DNA from: Alteromonas sp. 5E99-2 | Lineage (GTDB): Bacteria; Pseudomonadota; Gammaproteobacteria; Enterobacterales; Alteromonadaceae | DNA: 64,000 bases | NCBI RefSeq assembly: GCF_017368475.1 | Contig: NZ_JAFNJE010000001.1 | Span: 186,001 to 250,000 of the forward strand | Direction of reading: 5' to 3' | Part shown: positions 44,696 through 55,598 of the stretch, piece by piece | How positions within the stretch are numbered: position 1 is the first letter of the stretch | Layout: each line of letters opens with the position of its first letter | The notes under the pieces: generated by a model | Databases searched by the model: none | What the model saw: the letters and a program-made list of their open reading frames with translations, nothing else | Told to the model about the DNA's origin: nothing | Position numbers and translations under genes: made by a program

Positions 44696-44717
44696 AATGT
44701 CATCCTAGAATGACATT
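44696..44717. promoter_or_regulatory. Perfect inverted repeat upstream of ppk
   Basis: AATGTCAT - 6 nt - ATGACATT, a symmetric operator-like site 130 nt before the ppk ATG. It carries TGTCAT as in Pho boxes, but those are direct repeats with 11-bp phasing, so I do not call it a Pho box. It could bind a dimeric regulator of ppk-ppx. Confidence 0.4.
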
Positions 44718-44846
44718 ATTAAGGTGTGTTGATATCTCGTGTCTATTCTTGCAGCGCTTGTAAGACCCTGTATATATGCACAAAATATCAACACGCTCTA
44801 GTGACTTAAGTACTTAAAATTACCCTGCGAACAAATTAAGAAAATT

Positions 44847-46913
44847 ATGGATTCACAAACACTTTATTTTCCAAAAGAACTAAGCTGGCTATCATTTAAC
44901 GAACGCGTACTTCAAGAAGCCGCTGATACAAATAACCCAGCGGTTGAGCGATTACGCTTTTTAGGTATTTATTCCAACAACCTTGATGAGTTCTTTAGGG
45001 TAAGAGTGGCGGACGTTCGTCGTTTAATCTATTTAGCCAAACAAGAAGGCAATGAAGAGCTTGCCTCAGCTCAAATTCATTTAATGGAAAAAATTCAAGA
45101 TAAGGTAGAACAGCTGTCGAAGAAATTCGATGTCATTCTTAAAGACATATTAAAAGCCCTAGCTCGATACAATATTCACTTGTGTAGTAAAGACGACTTA
45201 AACCCGTACCAAACTCAATGGGTTACGTCTATTTTTGTGAACAAGATTCTTCGCCATATAGCCCCTATATTAATCGACAAAAAAACAGACTTAGTGAGTC
45301 GCTTAAACGGCGCATGTTTTTATTTTTACGTGGCGATTAGAAGAGAAAATAAATCACCTAAATTTGCGGTTATCCAAGTTCCTTCACAAGAAATGTCGCG
45401 CTTCATTGTGATCCCTCCAGAAAAGAGTCGTAAAAAAAAGCACATCATATTGGTGGATGACATTATTCAGTTGTGTCTGGAAAACATTTTCAAAGGTTTT
45501 GTAAAATACGACAGTCTCGAAGCTTATTCATTTAAGATGACACGAGACTCTGAATATTCAATAAACGACGAAATCGATGAAAGCTATGTAGAGAAAATGT
45601 CGGAAAGTGTAAAGCAACGTCTAATAGCAGAACCTGTGCGCGTGATCTACGACTCAGGTATGCCCCAAGATATGGTAGAAGACTTGTTTAAGCGTTTAAA
45701 AATTCGCTCGTTAGACACCCTTAATCCAGCAGGGCAATACAGAAACTTTAAAGACTTTATCGGGTTTCCAAATGTAGGTCGTGCGTATTTAGAAAATCCA
45801 CCATTACCAGCATTAAACGCAAAAGCCTTTTCCGAACACGACACTGTATTCGATGCAATAAATCAACACGATATATTATTGTATTATCCGTATTATCGCT
45901 TCTTGCACGTTACCGAATTTATACGTCAAGCTGCCTTCGATCCCAATGTCAGATCGATAAAAATCAACATCTATCGAGTTGCCTCTAAATCTCGTATTAT
46001 CAATTCGTTAATTGATGCCGTAGACAACGGCAAAAAAGTCACTGTTGTCGTTGAGCTACGAGCACGATTTGATGAAGAAGCTAATATCGAGTGGTCAAAG
46101 CACATGACTGACGCAGGTATCCATGTTGTGCTCGGTGTTCCTTCTCTTAAAATTCACAGTAAACTCTGTATTGTGAACCGAGAAGAAAAAGGTAAATTGG
46201 TGCAATACGCCCATATTGGCACAGGTAATTTCAACGAAAAAACGGCAAAAATATACACGGATTACAGCTTATTCACCTGCAACCAAGAAATGACTCAAGA
46301 AGCGGAAAGTGTATTCGATTTAATTCAATATCCTTACCGAAAATACAAATTTCAGCATCTACAAATATCACCGTTAAATGCTCGAACAAAAATACAATCA
46401 TTAATTAGACAAGAAATTCAATTCTTAAAAGAAGGCCATAAGGCTGGGATTACCTTTAAAGTCAATAATCTTGTAGATAAAGAGCTCATTGATGATTTAT
46501 ATCGCGCTAGTCAAGCGGGCGTTAAAATTCGCGCTATTGTGCGTGGTATGTGTGCATTAGTACCTGGAGTTCAAGGTGTTAGCGACAACATATCAATTAT
46601 TTCTATTGTTGACCGCTTTTTAGAGCACCCTAGGGTTATGGTTTTTGAAGGGGGTGGCGACAAAAAAGTGATCATTTCTTCCGCTGATTGGATGACGCGA
46701 AATATGGATAACCGTATCGAAGTAGGATGCCCAGTCTACGACAGAAAATTGCAAAAACAAATTGTAGATATATTAGATCTTCAGTTTAACGATACAATAA
46801 AAGCCCGTATTATCGACAGTACGCAAAGTAACAAGTATGTAAAACGAGGCAATCGCAAAAACCTCCGATCTCAGCATGAAATATATGACTACTTTAAAAA
46901 ATTAGAAGGCTAA
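44847..46913 (+). CDS. ppk: Polyphosphate kinase 1
   Basis: The 688 residues match PPK1. An N-terminal helical domain (KELSWLSFNERVLQEAAD) is followed by the catalytic PLD-like halves with KSRIINSLIDAVDNGKKVTVVVELRARFDEEANIEW, and the region containing the autophosphorylated His, GVPSLKIHSKLCIVNRE, then YAHIGTGNFNEKTAKIYTDYSLF. It reversibly polymerises ATP gamma-phosphate into polyphosphate. The ppx gene follows at 4 bp, the usual ppk-ppx operon. Confidence 0.95.
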   Translation: MDSQTLYFPKELSWLSFNERVLQEAADTNNPAVERLRFLGIYSNNLDEFFRVRVADVRRLIYLAKQEGNEELASAQIHLMEKIQDKVEQLSKKFDVILKDILKALARYNIHLCSKDDLNPYQTQWVTSIFVNKILRHIAPILIDKKTDLVSRLNGACFYFYVAIRRENKSPKFAVIQVPSQEMSRFIVIPPEKSRKKKHIILVDDIIQLCLENIFKGFVKYDSLEAYSFKMTRDSEYSINDEIDESYVEKMSESVKQRLIAEPVRVIYDSGMPQDMVEDLFKRLKIRSLDTLNPAGQYRNFKDFIGFPNVGRAYLENPPLPALNAKAFSEHDTVFDAINQHDILLYYPYYRFLHVTEFIRQAAFDPNVRSIKINIYRVASKSRIINSLIDAVDNGKKVTVVVELRARFDEEANIEWSKHMTDAGIHVVLGVPSLKIHSKLCIVNREEKGKLVQYAHIGTGNFNEKTAKIYTDYSLFTCNQEMTQEAESVFDLIQYPYRKYKFQHLQISPLNARTKIQSLIRQEIQFLKEGHKAGITFKVNNLVDKELIDDLYRASQAGVKIRAIVRGMCALVPGVQGVSDNISIISIVDRFLEHPRVMVFEGGGDKKVIISSADWMTRNMDNRIEVGCPVYDRKLQKQIVDILDLQFNDTIKARIIDSTQSNKYVKRGNRKNLRSQHEIYDYFKKLEG

Positions 46914-46917
46914 TCGT

Positions 46918-48447
46918 TTGAATCAAGATATTACACAAGCCCTAGAAGAAGCCGATACAAGAGAGTGTAGCCAAATAGCGGCCCTTGATTTAGGATCAAA
47001 CAGCTTCCATCTTGTTGTGGCAAGGATAGTTGCCGATTCGCTACAAATTGTACATAAAGTAAAGCAAAAAGTACGCCTTGCTGATGGCTTAAGCAGCGAG
47101 AACATTTTGTCTGAAGAAGCAATTGAAAGAGGCTTAGAAACCTTAAGAGTTATGGCTCAAAGCTTAAAAGGGTTTGAGCCTGATACCGTCCGTATCGTTG
47201 CCACTCATACCCTGCGAAAAGCAATCAATGCCAAACAGTTCATCAAACGTGCAAAAACCATACTTCCCTACCCCATCGAAGTCATTTCAGGAATAGAGGA
47301 AGCTCGCCTGATATACAATGGTGTTGCGCACACCCATCACGACCGAGGCCAACAGCTAGTTATTGATATTGGTGGAGGCTCGACCGAGTTTATTATTGGT
47401 GATGGAATAAAACCCAAGCTTTGTCGAAGCTTGCAAATGGGCTGTGTAAGTTACACTAATCGCTTTTTCAGTAAAGGCGAGATCAAAGCAAAATATTTCG
47501 AAAAGGCCATTACCTCAGCAGAACAAGAATTAGAACTAGTAGAGGCTAAATATCGCAAATTAGGTTGGGTAGAGTGTATTGGTACCTCTGGAACAATACG
47601 CACGCTGGTGGCCTTGTGTAACGCTGAATCTGAAAGTAGCGACAACACAATTACATTAAAACAACTTAGACATTTAATGAAACAATGCATCAGTGCAGGT
47701 CATGTAGATAAGCTAGACTTCCCTGAGCTTGTTGAAGACAGACGGCCTGTCTTATGTGCAGGTTTAGCCGTTTTAATTGCAGCGTTTGAAGCTTTTGATA
47801 TTGAGAGCCTTCAATTATCCGCTGCAGCACTAAGAGAAGGCGTGCTGTACCAGATGGAAGACGCCTTAGAGCATGCTGATATTAGAGAGCGTACAGCCAA
47901 AAGCTTAGTTGCCCGTTATGATGTAGATACGCCTCAAGCCCTTCGTGTGTTAAACACCTGCATGTCGTTTTGTGATGCCGTTCGAAAACCTTGGAAACTA
48001 AACTGTAAAAACGAACACAGTTTGTTGTCATGGGCGGCCATGTTTCACGAAGTTGGATTGCAAATTAACTCTAGAGGTGTGCAGCGTCATTCGGCTTATA
48101 TTATCCACAATGTCGACATGCCTGGCTTTAATCAAGAAGAACAAGAACTTTTAGCCACGTTAGTTAGGTTTCAACGGAAAAAAATAAAACTCACTGAATT
48201 CCCTGAATGGTCACAATTCGAACAAGGAGATGTTGCCAAACTGCTCTGTATTCTTCGTTTATCTGTTTTATTAAATATAAAGCGCCAAGAAGATTTAGTG
48301 CCAGACATGGGCATAACAGTATCGAAAAAAGATATCACGCTAACCTTCCCAGAAGGTTGGTTAAGTAAAAAACCCATTATTACAGCAGATTTAGAGCGGG
48401 AACAAACTTATTTACAAGCATTAGATCTAAGGTTAATCATTGATTAA
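46918..48447 (+). CDS. ppx: Exopolyphosphatase / guanosine pentaphosphatase (Ppx/GppA)
   Basis: 509 residues of the ASKHA fold. ALDLGSNSFHLVVARI is the phosphate 1 loop and VIDIGGGSTEFIIG the phosphate 2 loop, followed by an HD-like C-terminal domain (FHEVGLQINSRGVQRHSAYI). It degrades polyphosphate or pppGpp; the two cannot be told apart here, but pairing with ppk favours Ppx. It begins with TTG and has AAGG about 9 nt upstream. The stop is inside a perfect inverted repeat. Confidence 0.92.
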   Translation: MNQDITQALEEADTRECSQIAALDLGSNSFHLVVARIVADSLQIVHKVKQKVRLADGLSSENILSEEAIERGLETLRVMAQSLKGFEPDTVRIVATHTLRKAINAKQFIKRAKTILPYPIEVISGIEEARLIYNGVAHTHHDRGQQLVIDIGGGSTEFIIGDGIKPKLCRSLQMGCVSYTNRFFSKGEIKAKYFEKAITSAEQELELVEAKYRKLGWVECIGTSGTIRTLVALCNAESESSDNTITLKQLRHLMKQCISAGHVDKLDFPELVEDRRPVLCAGLAVLIAAFEAFDIESLQLSAAALREGVLYQMEDALEHADIRERTAKSLVARYDVDTPQALRVLNTCMSFCDAVRKPWKLNCKNEHSLLSWAAMFHEVGLQINSRGVQRHSAYIIHNVDMPGFNQEEQELLATLVRFQRKKIKLTEFPEWSQFEQGDVAKLLCILRLSVLLNIKRQEDLVPDMGITVSKKDITLTFPEGWLSKKPIITADLEREQTYLQALDLRLIID

Positions 48448-48455
48448 CCTTAGAT
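48425..48455. terminator. Perfect 15-bp inverted repeat spanning the ppx stop
   Basis: ATCTAAGGTTAATCA and TGATTAACCTTAGAT are exact reverse complements with 1 nt between. The repeat lies between the convergent ppx and aldolase genes. It has no G/C-rich core and no T-run, so it could be a bidirectional terminator or a protein site; the role is uncertain. Confidence 0.5.
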
Positions 48456-48465
48456 GCGATAAAGA

Positions 48466-49365
48466 CTAGGTTAGCGACGCTTGGTAAATACCTTCAATAG
48501 CGTCATTTAACATAGCGTCAAACTCTTCGTCGGTCTGCTGGGCAGACGAACCTTGAGTTAGCGCGCGCGAGAAGCTCGCTATCATGCCTTTGTTGTTTGT
48601 TAGCTTTTGATTTGCGTCATCACGAGAATAACCGCCAGATAAAGCTACAACCTTAAGTACATTTGCATGGTCAACTAGCTCTTGGTAGAAACCAGCAACT
48701 TCTGGTAACGTCACTTTAAGCATAACCACTACGCCGTCATCAAGAGCATCGAGTTCGGCTAAAATAGCCGCTTTCAACAAGGCTTCCGCTTCTGCTTTTT
48801 CTGCACTGTGAATATCAACTTCAGGTTCAATAATAGGCACTAAACCCGCAGCCAAAATTTGCTTTCCAATTTCAAATTGCTGTTTAACAACGGCAGAAAT
48901 TCCTTCCGCATTAGCTAGCTTAACAACAGAACGCATTTTAGTACCAAACACGTCTTGAGCGACTGCTTTGTTTAACAATTCATCTAGACCTGGAATTGGC
49001 TTCATTAATTGAACGCCGTTTTCCTCATCTGCAAGCCCCTTATCGACTTTAAGAAAAGGAACAACATCTTTGCTTTTCCACAAATAGTGAGAAGAAGACT
49101 GGCCTTCAATTTCTCTGTCTAAGGTGTTCTCGAACAGAATTGCACCTAAAACACGCTCTCCATTAAACACTTTACTGGTAACGATGCGTGTACGCATGGC
49201 ATGAACCATACCAAACATTTCTTCATCATTACTGTATTCGCTTTCTTCAACGCCATACAATTTCAACGCTTTAGGGGTACTTCCACCACTTTGATCAAGT
49301 GCAGCAATAAACCCAGATTGTGCTTTAATTTTTTCTAACATGGCTTGCTGAGCTGCTGATGCCAT
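48466..49365 (-). CDS. Fructose-bisphosphate aldolase, class I
   Basis: The 299-residue TIM-barrel enzyme is the bacterial class I (Schiff-base) type: AALDQSGGSTPKALKLYGV near the N-terminus, FGMVHAMRTRI, LVPIIEPEVDI, and the Schiff-base Lys217 in VVVMLKVTLPE. It cleaves fructose-1,6-bisphosphate to glyceraldehyde-3-phosphate and dihydroxyacetone phosphate. It stands where E. coli has the class II fbaA, after pgk, so the operon keeps its logic with a non-homologous enzyme. Confidence 0.92.
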   Translation of the reverse strand: MASAAQQAMLEKIKAQSGFIAALDQSGGSTPKALKLYGVEESEYSNDEEMFGMVHAMRTRIVTSKVFNGERVLGAILFENTLDREIEGQSSSHYLWKSKDVVPFLKVDKGLADEENGVQLMKPIPGLDELLNKAVAQDVFGTKMRSVVKLANAEGISAVVKQQFEIGKQILAAGLVPIIEPEVDIHSAEKAEAEALLKAAILAELDALDDGVVVMLKVTLPEVAGFYQELVDHANVLKVVALSGGYSRDDANQKLTNNKGMIASFSRALTQGSSAQQTDEEFDAMLNDAIEGIYQASLT

Positions 49366-49402
49366 TTATCTCTCCTTTGCGTGAATGCTTAACTTAAGTT
49401 CG

Positions 49403-50578
49403 CTACTTATTTTTCTGTTCTAGAATTGCTACTGCAGGAAGTGTTTTACCTTCTAAAAATTCAAGGAACGCACCGCCTCCAGTAGATATATATGAAACTT
49501 TATCCGCTATTCCATACTTATCTACAGCCGCTAGCGTATCACCACCACCGGCAATTGAAAATGCACTACTTTGCGCAATTGCGTGAGAAAGCGCTTTCGT
49601 ACCCGCACTAAATTGCTCAAATTCAAAAACACCTACAGGGCCATTCCAAACAATGGTACCTGCATTTTTCAACACGTCTTCTAGCGCTGCAATTGAGTCA
49701 GGGCCAATATCAAAGATCATATCATCTTCGCTTACCTCTGAAACATGCTTTAACTCTGCTGGCGTGTTTTCATCAAATGCTTTTCCAGTCACAACATCGG
49801 TAGGTACAGGAATATCACCACCACGAGATTTGGCTTGCGCCAATAAGCGATTTGATTCGTCAATTAAATCGTCTTCGTAAAGAGACTTACCAACAGGGTT
49901 CCCTGTCGCCGCTACGAACGTGTTTGCAATACCGCCGCCCACAATCAACTGATCTACTTTTTCTGCTAATGATTTTAATACCGTTAGCTTAGTTGATACT
50001 TTCGAACCACCAACAATGGCTACTAAAGGACGAGCTGGATTATCAAGTGCCTTACCTAATGCACTAAGTTCGCCTGCTAGCAAAGGGCCAGCTACTGCTT
50101 CTGCGGCATATTTTGCCACACCGTGAGTAGATGCCTGCGCTCTATGAGCGGTACCAAAAGCGTCCATAACGAATACGTCACATAGCGCTGCGTATTGCTT
50201 AGCGAGTGTTTCGTCGTCTTTCTTTTCACCTTTATTAAAGCGAACGTTTTCTAGTACTGCACATTCACCCGGCGCAATGTCAACGCCATCAAGGTAGTCA
50301 GTGATTAATTTCACTTCTATGTCTAATACATTGTTAAGATATTTAACCACAGGGGCTAATGAATACTCTTCCGCTGGTTCACCTTCAGTTGGGCGCCCTA
50401 AATGAGACATAACCAATACCGCGGCACCCGCTTCAAGAGCTTGTTGAATTGTTGGTAAAGACGCTCGAATACGGGCATCAGATGTCACTTCACCGTTTTT
50501 CACTGGTACGTTTAGATCTTGTCGAATGAGTACTTTTTTACCCGTTAGCGATATATCGCTCATACTTGGAATAGACAT
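49403..50578 (-). CDS. pgk: Phosphoglycerate kinase
   Basis: 391 residues, normal for Pgk. The N-domain has [24 protein letters not shown], the substrate loop has [12 protein letters not shown], then [14 protein letters not shown]. The C-domain has [19 protein letters not shown] and the nucleotide motif [12 protein letters not shown] and [13 protein letters not shown]. It makes ATP from 1,3-bisphosphoglycerate. It lies between epd and the aldolase gene on one strand, with gaps of 82 and 37 bp. Confidence 0.96.
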   Translation of the reverse strand: MSIPSMSDISLTGKKVLIRQDLNVPVKNGEVTSDARIRASLPTIQQALEAGAAVLVMSHLGRPTEGEPAEEYSLAPVVKYLNNVLDIEVKLITDYLDGVDIAPGECAVLENVRFNKGEKKDDETLAKQYAALCDVFVMDAFGTAHRAQASTHGVAKYAAEAVAGPLLAGELSALGKALDNPARPLVAIVGGSKVSTKLTVLKSLAEKVDQLIVGGGIANTFVAATGNPVGKSLYEDDLIDESNRLLAQAKSRGGDIPVPTDVVTGKAFDENTPAELKHVSEVSEDDMIFDIGPDSIAALEDVLKNAGTIVWNGPVGVFEFEQFSAGTKALSHAIAQSSAFSIAGGGDTLAAVDKYGIADKVSYISTGGGAFLEFLEGKTLPAVAILEQKNK

Positions 50579-50660
50579 AAATTAGTCCTTATAAAACATT
50601 AAATTCGAAGAAATCCGTAAACTATTTAATAACGGCCAACGCATTTCTGTTAATTTTTTC

Positions 50661-51665
50661 TTACTTAAACATTGCTTGTGTTGTGTCGAGCATCCGATTG
50701 ACGAAACCCCACTCGTTATCACACCACACTAGCGTTTTAACTAACTTTCCATGACTCACTCGCGTTTGAGTACCATCGACAATACAAGAATGTGGATCGT
50801 GGTTAAAGTCTACCGAAACCAAAGGCTCCTCAGTATAGCCTAAAATCCCTTCTAGTTGGCCCTGCCTTGCTGACTTAATAGCCGCATTCACAGTGGCAAT
50901 ATCTACATTTTCAGTCAAGGTCACACTCAAGTCCATTGCGGTCACATTCACAGTGGGCACTCTGACGGCAATCGCTTCAAATTTCTTCGCAAATTTTGGC
51001 AAAATACGTTCAATACCTGCTGCCAAGCGTGTATTTACTGGAATAATCGATTGTCCAGCAGCCCGAGTTAATCGTAAATCAGTATGATATGCATCGATCA
51101 CTTGTTGGTCGTGCATAGCTGAATGAATGGTGGTTATAGTGCCGCTTTCTACGCCAAACGCATCATCTAAGGTTTGGATAACAGGGACAATACAGTTAGT
51201 AGTACATGAGCCTGCAGATACAATAGCGTGTTCGGGCTTAAGGGTGTGTTCGTTGATACCAAATATGATGGTGTTGTCAACGTCCGGTGGACCCGGTTGT
51301 GAAAACAACATTTTTTTCGCCCCAGCATCAAGGTGAGCTTGAGCTGATGCCCTGTCGTTAAATGTTCCTGTGCACTCAAGTACAATATCGACGCCAAGCC
51401 CTTTCCAATCGCAGTCAGCAGCCTCGTTATTTTGAGTAATCGCGATAGCATCACCCGCCACAAGCAGCGTATTGCCCTGCAAATCTACAGGGTAACTAAA
51501 TCGACCGTGGGTAGTGTCGTATTTAAGCAAATGCGCAATACCTTCAGGCTCAGCAATTTCGTTAATTGCCACCACCTTCATATATTCTGAACGCCCTGTT
51601 TCATACAGAGCGCGCAGAATATTCCGGCCGATTCGACCAAAGCCATTAATGGCTATGTTAATCAT
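50661..51665 (-). CDS. epd: D-erythrose-4-phosphate dehydrogenase
   Basis: A GAPDH-superfamily enzyme of 334 residues. The NAD fold is [15 protein letters not shown] and the nucleophile is Cys154 in [42 protein letters not shown] distinguishes Epd from glycolytic GapA. It oxidises erythrose-4-phosphate toward pyridoxal phosphate synthesis. Position between tkt and pgk is the conserved gammaproteobacterial arrangement and supports the call over GapA. Confidence 0.92.
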   Translation of the reverse strand: MINIAINGFGRIGRNILRALYETGRSEYMKVVAINEIAEPEGIAHLLKYDTTHGRFSYPVDLQGNTLLVAGDAIAITQNNEAADCDWKGLGVDIVLECTGTFNDRASAQAHLDAGAKKMLFSQPGPPDVDNTIIFGINEHTLKPEHAIVSAGSCTTNCIVPVIQTLDDAFGVESGTITTIHSAMHDQQVIDAYHTDLRLTRAAGQSIIPVNTRLAAGIERILPKFAKKFEAIAVRVPTVNVTAMDLSVTLTENVDIATVNAAIKSARQGQLEGILGYTEEPLVSVDFNHDPHSCIVDGTQTRVSHGKLVKTLVWCDNEWGFVNRMLDTTQAMFK

Positions 51666-51673
51666 AGTGTGGC

Positions 51674-53665
51674 TTATAACTTGTTCGCCGCTTCTACCAC
51701 TGCATCAAGCGTGATGTTGAAGTGTTTGAACAAATCACCTGCTGGTGCTGATTCACCAAAGGTATCCATACCAATCACAGCACCATCTAAACCGACATAT
51801 TTGTACCACGTGTCTTTCGCTAATGCTTCGATAGCAATCCGCTTGGTCACACTTCTCGGTAATACGGCTTCTTTGTAATCACTAGATTGACGATCAAATA
51901 CATCAGTACAAGGCATAGACACGACTCTTACTGCTTTACCTTCACTCTTAAGTGCATTAGCTGCATCGACAGCAAGCCCTACTTCAGAACCAGTAGCAAT
52001 CAAAATAACCTCTGGTTGCCCGTCACTATCAAGCAAGACGTAACCGCCTTTCTCAATACCAGCGACTTGCTCAGCGGTACGAGCTTGTTGCTCACAACCT
52101 TGGCGAGTGAAAATAAGCGTGCTTGGGCCATCTTTACGCTCAATAGCACATTTCCAAGACACAGCTGATTCAACTTGGTCACAAGGGCGCCAGTTGTCTA
52201 GGTTTGGTGTAGAGCGCAATGACACCAGTTGTTCAACAGGTTGGTGAGTCGGGCCATCTTCACCTAAGCCAATAGAGTCATGAGTAAACACAAATATTTC
52301 TGGTAGCTTCATTAATGCAGCCATGCGAATAGCATTACGCGCGTATTCCATAAACATTAAGAAGGTTGCACCGTAGGGCTTAAAGCCACCGTGCAGGGTA
52401 ATCCCATTCATCATTGCAGACATACCGAATTCGCGCACGCCGTAAAAAATATAATTACCGCTAGCATCATCTTTCTCAACGCCTTTACTGCCAGACCAAA
52501 TAGTTAAATTTGAACCTGCTAAGTCAGCAGAGCCCCCGAGTAATTCAGGTAACAATGGCCCAAATGCATTCAGTGTATTTTGTGACGCTTTACGGGTTGC
52601 AATAGTCGCAGGGTTAGCTTGTAAGTCAGCGATATAGTCATTGGCTTTTTGCGCAAAATCTTGTGGTAATTCATTTTGCTGACGACGGGTAAACTCGGCC
52701 GCTAATTCAGGGTGTGCAGCACTGTATTTCGCAAACAATGTGTTCCATTGCGCCTGAGCACTTTCACCTTTGGCTTTTCCGTCCCATTGCTCATAGATGT
52801 CCTGTGGGATATGAAACGCGTCATGCTCCCAACCCAATGCTTTACGGGTTTTAGCAATTTCTTCGTCACCTAGTGGTGCACCGTGGCATGACTCAGTGCC
52901 TTCTTTATTCGGCGAACCAAAACCAATAACCGTCTTACAACAAATTAACGTTGGCTTATCTGACTGCGCTTTTGCCTGAGCAATAGCATTGCCAATTTGT
53001 TCAGCATCATGACCATCAACACCAGAAATAACGTTCCAGCCATAAGATTCAAAACGCTTTGGTGTATCGTCAGTAAACCAGCCTTCAACTTCGCCATCGA
53101 TTGAAATGCCATTGTCATCCCAAAACGCGATTAATTTATTAAGGCCTAAGGTTCCCGCTAAAGAGCAAGTCTCATGGGAAATACCTTCCATTAAGCAGCC
53201 GTCGCCAAGAAAGGCGTAGGTGTAATGGTCAACAACATCAAAATCATCACGGTTAAACTGCGCCGCAAGTGCTTTTTCAGCTAACGCCATACCAACGGCA
53301 TTACTAATACCTTGGCCTAGTGGACCAGTTGTTGTTTCAACGCCAGGCGCATAGCCGTACTCTGGGTGACCCGGAGTTTTAGAATGAAGTTGGCGAAACT
53401 GTTTCAATTCTTCAATGGGTAACTCATACCCAGTTAAATGAAGCAGTGAATACAATAACATTGAACCGTGACCGTTCGATAAGATGAAACGGTCGCGGTT
53501 AACCCACGCAGGGTCAGCTGGGTTATGTGATAAGTGGTCGCACCATAATACTTGGGCGATATCAGCCATACCCATAGGCGCACCAGGGTGGCCAGATTTG
53601 GCTTGTTGAACGGCATCCATGCTTAGCGCACGAATGGCATTGGCTAACGTTCTACGGGATGACAT
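51674..53665 (-). CDS. tkt: Transketolase
   Basis: The 663 residues match transketolase. TPP-binding motif [32 protein letters not shown], the N-terminal [32 protein letters not shown], and the Pyr-domain [18 protein letters not shown] are all present. The frame opens at 53731, but the ATG at 53665 (MSSRRTL) has GGAG 8 nt upstream and gives the standard N-terminus. It supplies erythrose-4-phosphate, the substrate of the downstream epd product. Confidence 0.95.
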   Translation of the reverse strand: MSSRRTLANAIRALSMDAVQQAKSGHPGAPMGMADIAQVLWCDHLSHNPADPAWVNRDRFILSNGHGSMLLYSLLHLTGYELPIEELKQFRQLHSKTPGHPEYGYAPGVETTTGPLGQGISNAVGMALAEKALAAQFNRDDFDVVDHYTYAFLGDGCLMEGISHETCSLAGTLGLNKLIAFWDDNGISIDGEVEGWFTDDTPKRFESYGWNVISGVDGHDAEQIGNAIAQAKAQSDKPTLICCKTVIGFGSPNKEGTESCHGAPLGDEEIAKTRKALGWEHDAFHIPQDIYEQWDGKAKGESAQAQWNTLFAKYSAAHPELAAEFTRRQQNELPQDFAQKANDYIADLQANPATIATRKASQNTLNAFGPLLPELLGGSADLAGSNLTIWSGSKGVEKDDASGNYIFYGVREFGMSAMMNGITLHGGFKPYGATFLMFMEYARNAIRMAALMKLPEIFVFTHDSIGLGEDGPTHQPVEQLVSLRSTPNLDNWRPCDQVESAVSWKCAIERKDGPSTLIFTRQGCEQQARTAEQVAGIEKGGYVLLDSDGQPEVILIATGSEVGLAVDAANALKSEGKAVRVVSMPCTDVFDRQSSDYKEAVLPRSVTKRIAIEALAKDTWYKYVGLDGAVIGMDTFGESAPAGDLFKHFNITLDAVVEAANKL

Positions 53666-53777
53666 GTAAACTCCTGCAATTAGATCATTTATAAAGCGAG
53701 CTTTATTTTTAGGGCCGCTATTTTTGCGCACTCAGACGGGCAGTGCAATGGATTTTATAGTTTACACTAAAATTTAT

Positions 53778-53809
53778 AGACTTTTAGACGTCTAGAAGTA
53801 AAGACTGGT
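53778..53809. promoter_or_regulatory. Four tandem Met boxes (MetJ operator)
   Basis: Four adjacent 8-bp units: AGACTTTT, AGACGTCT, AGAAGTAA, AGACTGGT. The second is the exact MetJ consensus and the rest share AGA at the same phase. MetJ binds such arrays cooperatively with S-adenosylmethionine. The site lies 82 nt before metK, so metK is probably repressed when SAM is abundant. tkt is divergent, 112 nt away. Confidence 0.8.
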
Positions 53810-53890
53810 AATTAAAATAAATGTGCACTACACTATCGAATAATATCTATAACTTTATAAACGACAGAATTTTGTATTCGTGGAGAGACC

Positions 53891-55036
53891 ATGACAGTGC
53901 AGTTATTTACTTCTGAATCAGTATCAGAAGGACATCCAGATAAAATCGCAGATCAAATTTCAGATGCCGTTCTAGACGCCATTTTAGAACAAGACCCACA
54001 AGCTCGGGTTGCCTGTGAGTCATTTGTTAAAACAGGCATGGTACTGGTCGGTGGAGAAATAAACACCAGTGCATGGGTTGATATAGAAGAATTGACAAGA
54101 AAAACCGTTAACGATATCGGCTATACCCATTCAGACATGGGATTTGATGGAAATTCTTGTGCAGTATTAAATGCAATTGGCAAACAATCTGACGATATCA
54201 ACCAAGGTGTTGATAGAGAATCACCTGAGCTTCAAGGTGCCGGTGACCAAGGTCTAATGTTCGGTTATGCCAGTGACGAAACCGACGTATTAATGCCAGC
54301 TCCAATTACTTATTCTCACCGTCTTGTTCAAAAGCAAGCCGAGTTAAGACGCTCTGGAAAATTAGATTTTTTACGTCCTGATGCGAAAAGCCAAGTGACT
54401 TTTGCCTACGACAACGGAAAGCCTGTTGGCATAGATGCCGTTGTTTTATCTACGCAGCACAGTGAAGACGTTACCACTGAACACTTGCGTGAAGCCGTTA
54501 TGGAAGAGATCATTAAGCCTGTTTTACCTGCTCAATGGTTATCAGACAAAACTCAATTTCACATTAACCCTACAGGTCGCTTCGTTATTGGTGGCCCTAT
54601 GGGAGATTGCGGATTAACTGGACGTAAAATCATTGTTGATACCTATGGCGGTATGGCTCGTCACGGTGGTGGTGCATTCTCTGGTAAAGATCCATCTAAA
54701 GTAGACCGCTCAGCAGCCTATGCAGGTCGCTATGTAGCAAAAAATATTGTTGCAGCCGGTTTAGCCAAACGTTGTGAAATTCAAATATCTTATGCCATTG
54801 GAGTCGCAGAGCCGACATCTATTAGCGTTGATACTTTTGGAACGGGCACCGTAGATAATGCAACACTAGTTACTCTAGTTAGAGAGCACTTCGACTTACG
54901 TCCTTACGGACTAATTAAGATGCTTGACTTAGAAAGACCTATTTATAAAGCTACAGCTGCTTACGGACATTTTGGAAGAGAAGAGTTTCCGTGGGAAGCA
55001 ACGGACAAAGCCGACGCGTTACGCAGTTCACTGTAA
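53891..55036 (+). CDS. metK: S-adenosylmethionine synthetase
   Basis: The 381 residues show MetK marks: [24 protein letters not shown] at the N-terminus, [14 protein letters not shown], the Gly-rich P-loop-like [28 protein letters not shown], and the C-terminal [11 protein letters not shown]. It joins ATP and methionine into SAM in the cytosol. GTGGAGAG lies about 6 nt before the ATG. The Met-box array upstream suggests MetJ control. Confidence 0.97.
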   Translation: MTVQLFTSESVSEGHPDKIADQISDAVLDAILEQDPQARVACESFVKTGMVLVGGEINTSAWVDIEELTRKTVNDIGYTHSDMGFDGNSCAVLNAIGKQSDDINQGVDRESPELQGAGDQGLMFGYASDETDVLMPAPITYSHRLVQKQAELRRSGKLDFLRPDAKSQVTFAYDNGKPVGIDAVVLSTQHSEDVTTEHLREAVMEEIIKPVLPAQWLSDKTQFHINPTGRFVIGGPMGDCGLTGRKIIVDTYGGMARHGGGAFSGKDPSKVDRSAAYAGRYVAKNIVAAGLAKRCEIQISYAIGVAEPTSISVDTFGTGTVDNATLVTLVREHFDLRPYGLIKMLDLERPIYKATAAYGHFGREEFPWEATDKADALRSSL

Positions 55037-55048
55037 AAACACGAAATC

Positions 55049-55073
55049 AGCTCGGTGTATTTCACGCCGAGCT
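55049..55073. terminator. Hairpin between convergent metK and exonuclease genes
   Basis: AGCTCGGTGT - ATTTC - ACGCCGAGCT makes a 10-bp stem with one G-T pair, 12 nt after the metK stop. There is no T-run on the plus strand. On the minus strand GATTTCGTGTTTTTA follows, so it may serve the exonuclease gene as well. Confidence 0.65.
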
Positions 55074-55082
55074 ATCAATCCA

Positions 55083-55598
55083 TCACAAAGCGACTTCACC
55101 TGATTTCATAATTTCATTTGTTTTTATATAGGTTGCTTGTACCACTTTTGCGTCGTTGCTTGCGCGATGTCTTTCAATGTTATTTTCTCTTAGCATAACG
55201 TGTTTTACTCGATGCCAAATATTCATTTGAGCTTCACATAAAATAAGTTCGAGAGGACTAACACGAAACGTCATTGCTATACCCGCTTCATCAAATAAGC
55301 GTCTTACCCAGCTAGAATCCACCGTCCAACCATCTGAATATACTGTGGTATTTTGCAAAAAAGCGTTCAGTTGTAAACATACTCGTTGTGGCTCAACACC
55401 AAATTTGTCTAAATGATGTTTGGATATCCCATGTAAGCTTTCAGCAGATTCATCCCAATGAGTCCAAGATTCCAAAGGTTTAATTAAGCGACAAAATCGC
55501 CTTCCTTCACTGGTAATCACGCCGACTTCAATGGGGTAGCTATTGTTGCCAAAACCACTTGCTTCAATATCAATAATATTAGGGGAATGTACGGCCAT
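55083..55598 (-). CDS. DEDDh-family 3'-5' exonuclease-like protein
   Basis: 171 residues with the RNase-T/DnaQ fold marks: Exo I IIDIEASGFG (Asp10, Glu12), SLHGIS, and Exo III HRASNDAKVVQATY (His144, Asp149), with an acidic candidate for Exo II near Asp89 or Asp94. It should remove 3' nucleotides from DNA or RNA; the substrate cannot be told. It is a single gene between metK and the GST gene. Confidence 0.82.
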   Translation of the reverse strand: MAVHSPNIIDIEASGFGNNSYPIEVGVITSEGRRFCRLIKPLESWTHWDESAESLHGISKHHLDKFGVEPQRVCLQLNAFLQNTTVYSDGWTVDSSWVRRLFDEAGIAMTFRVSPLELILCEAQMNIWHRVKHVMLRENNIERHRASNDAKVVQATYIKTNEIMKSGEVAL

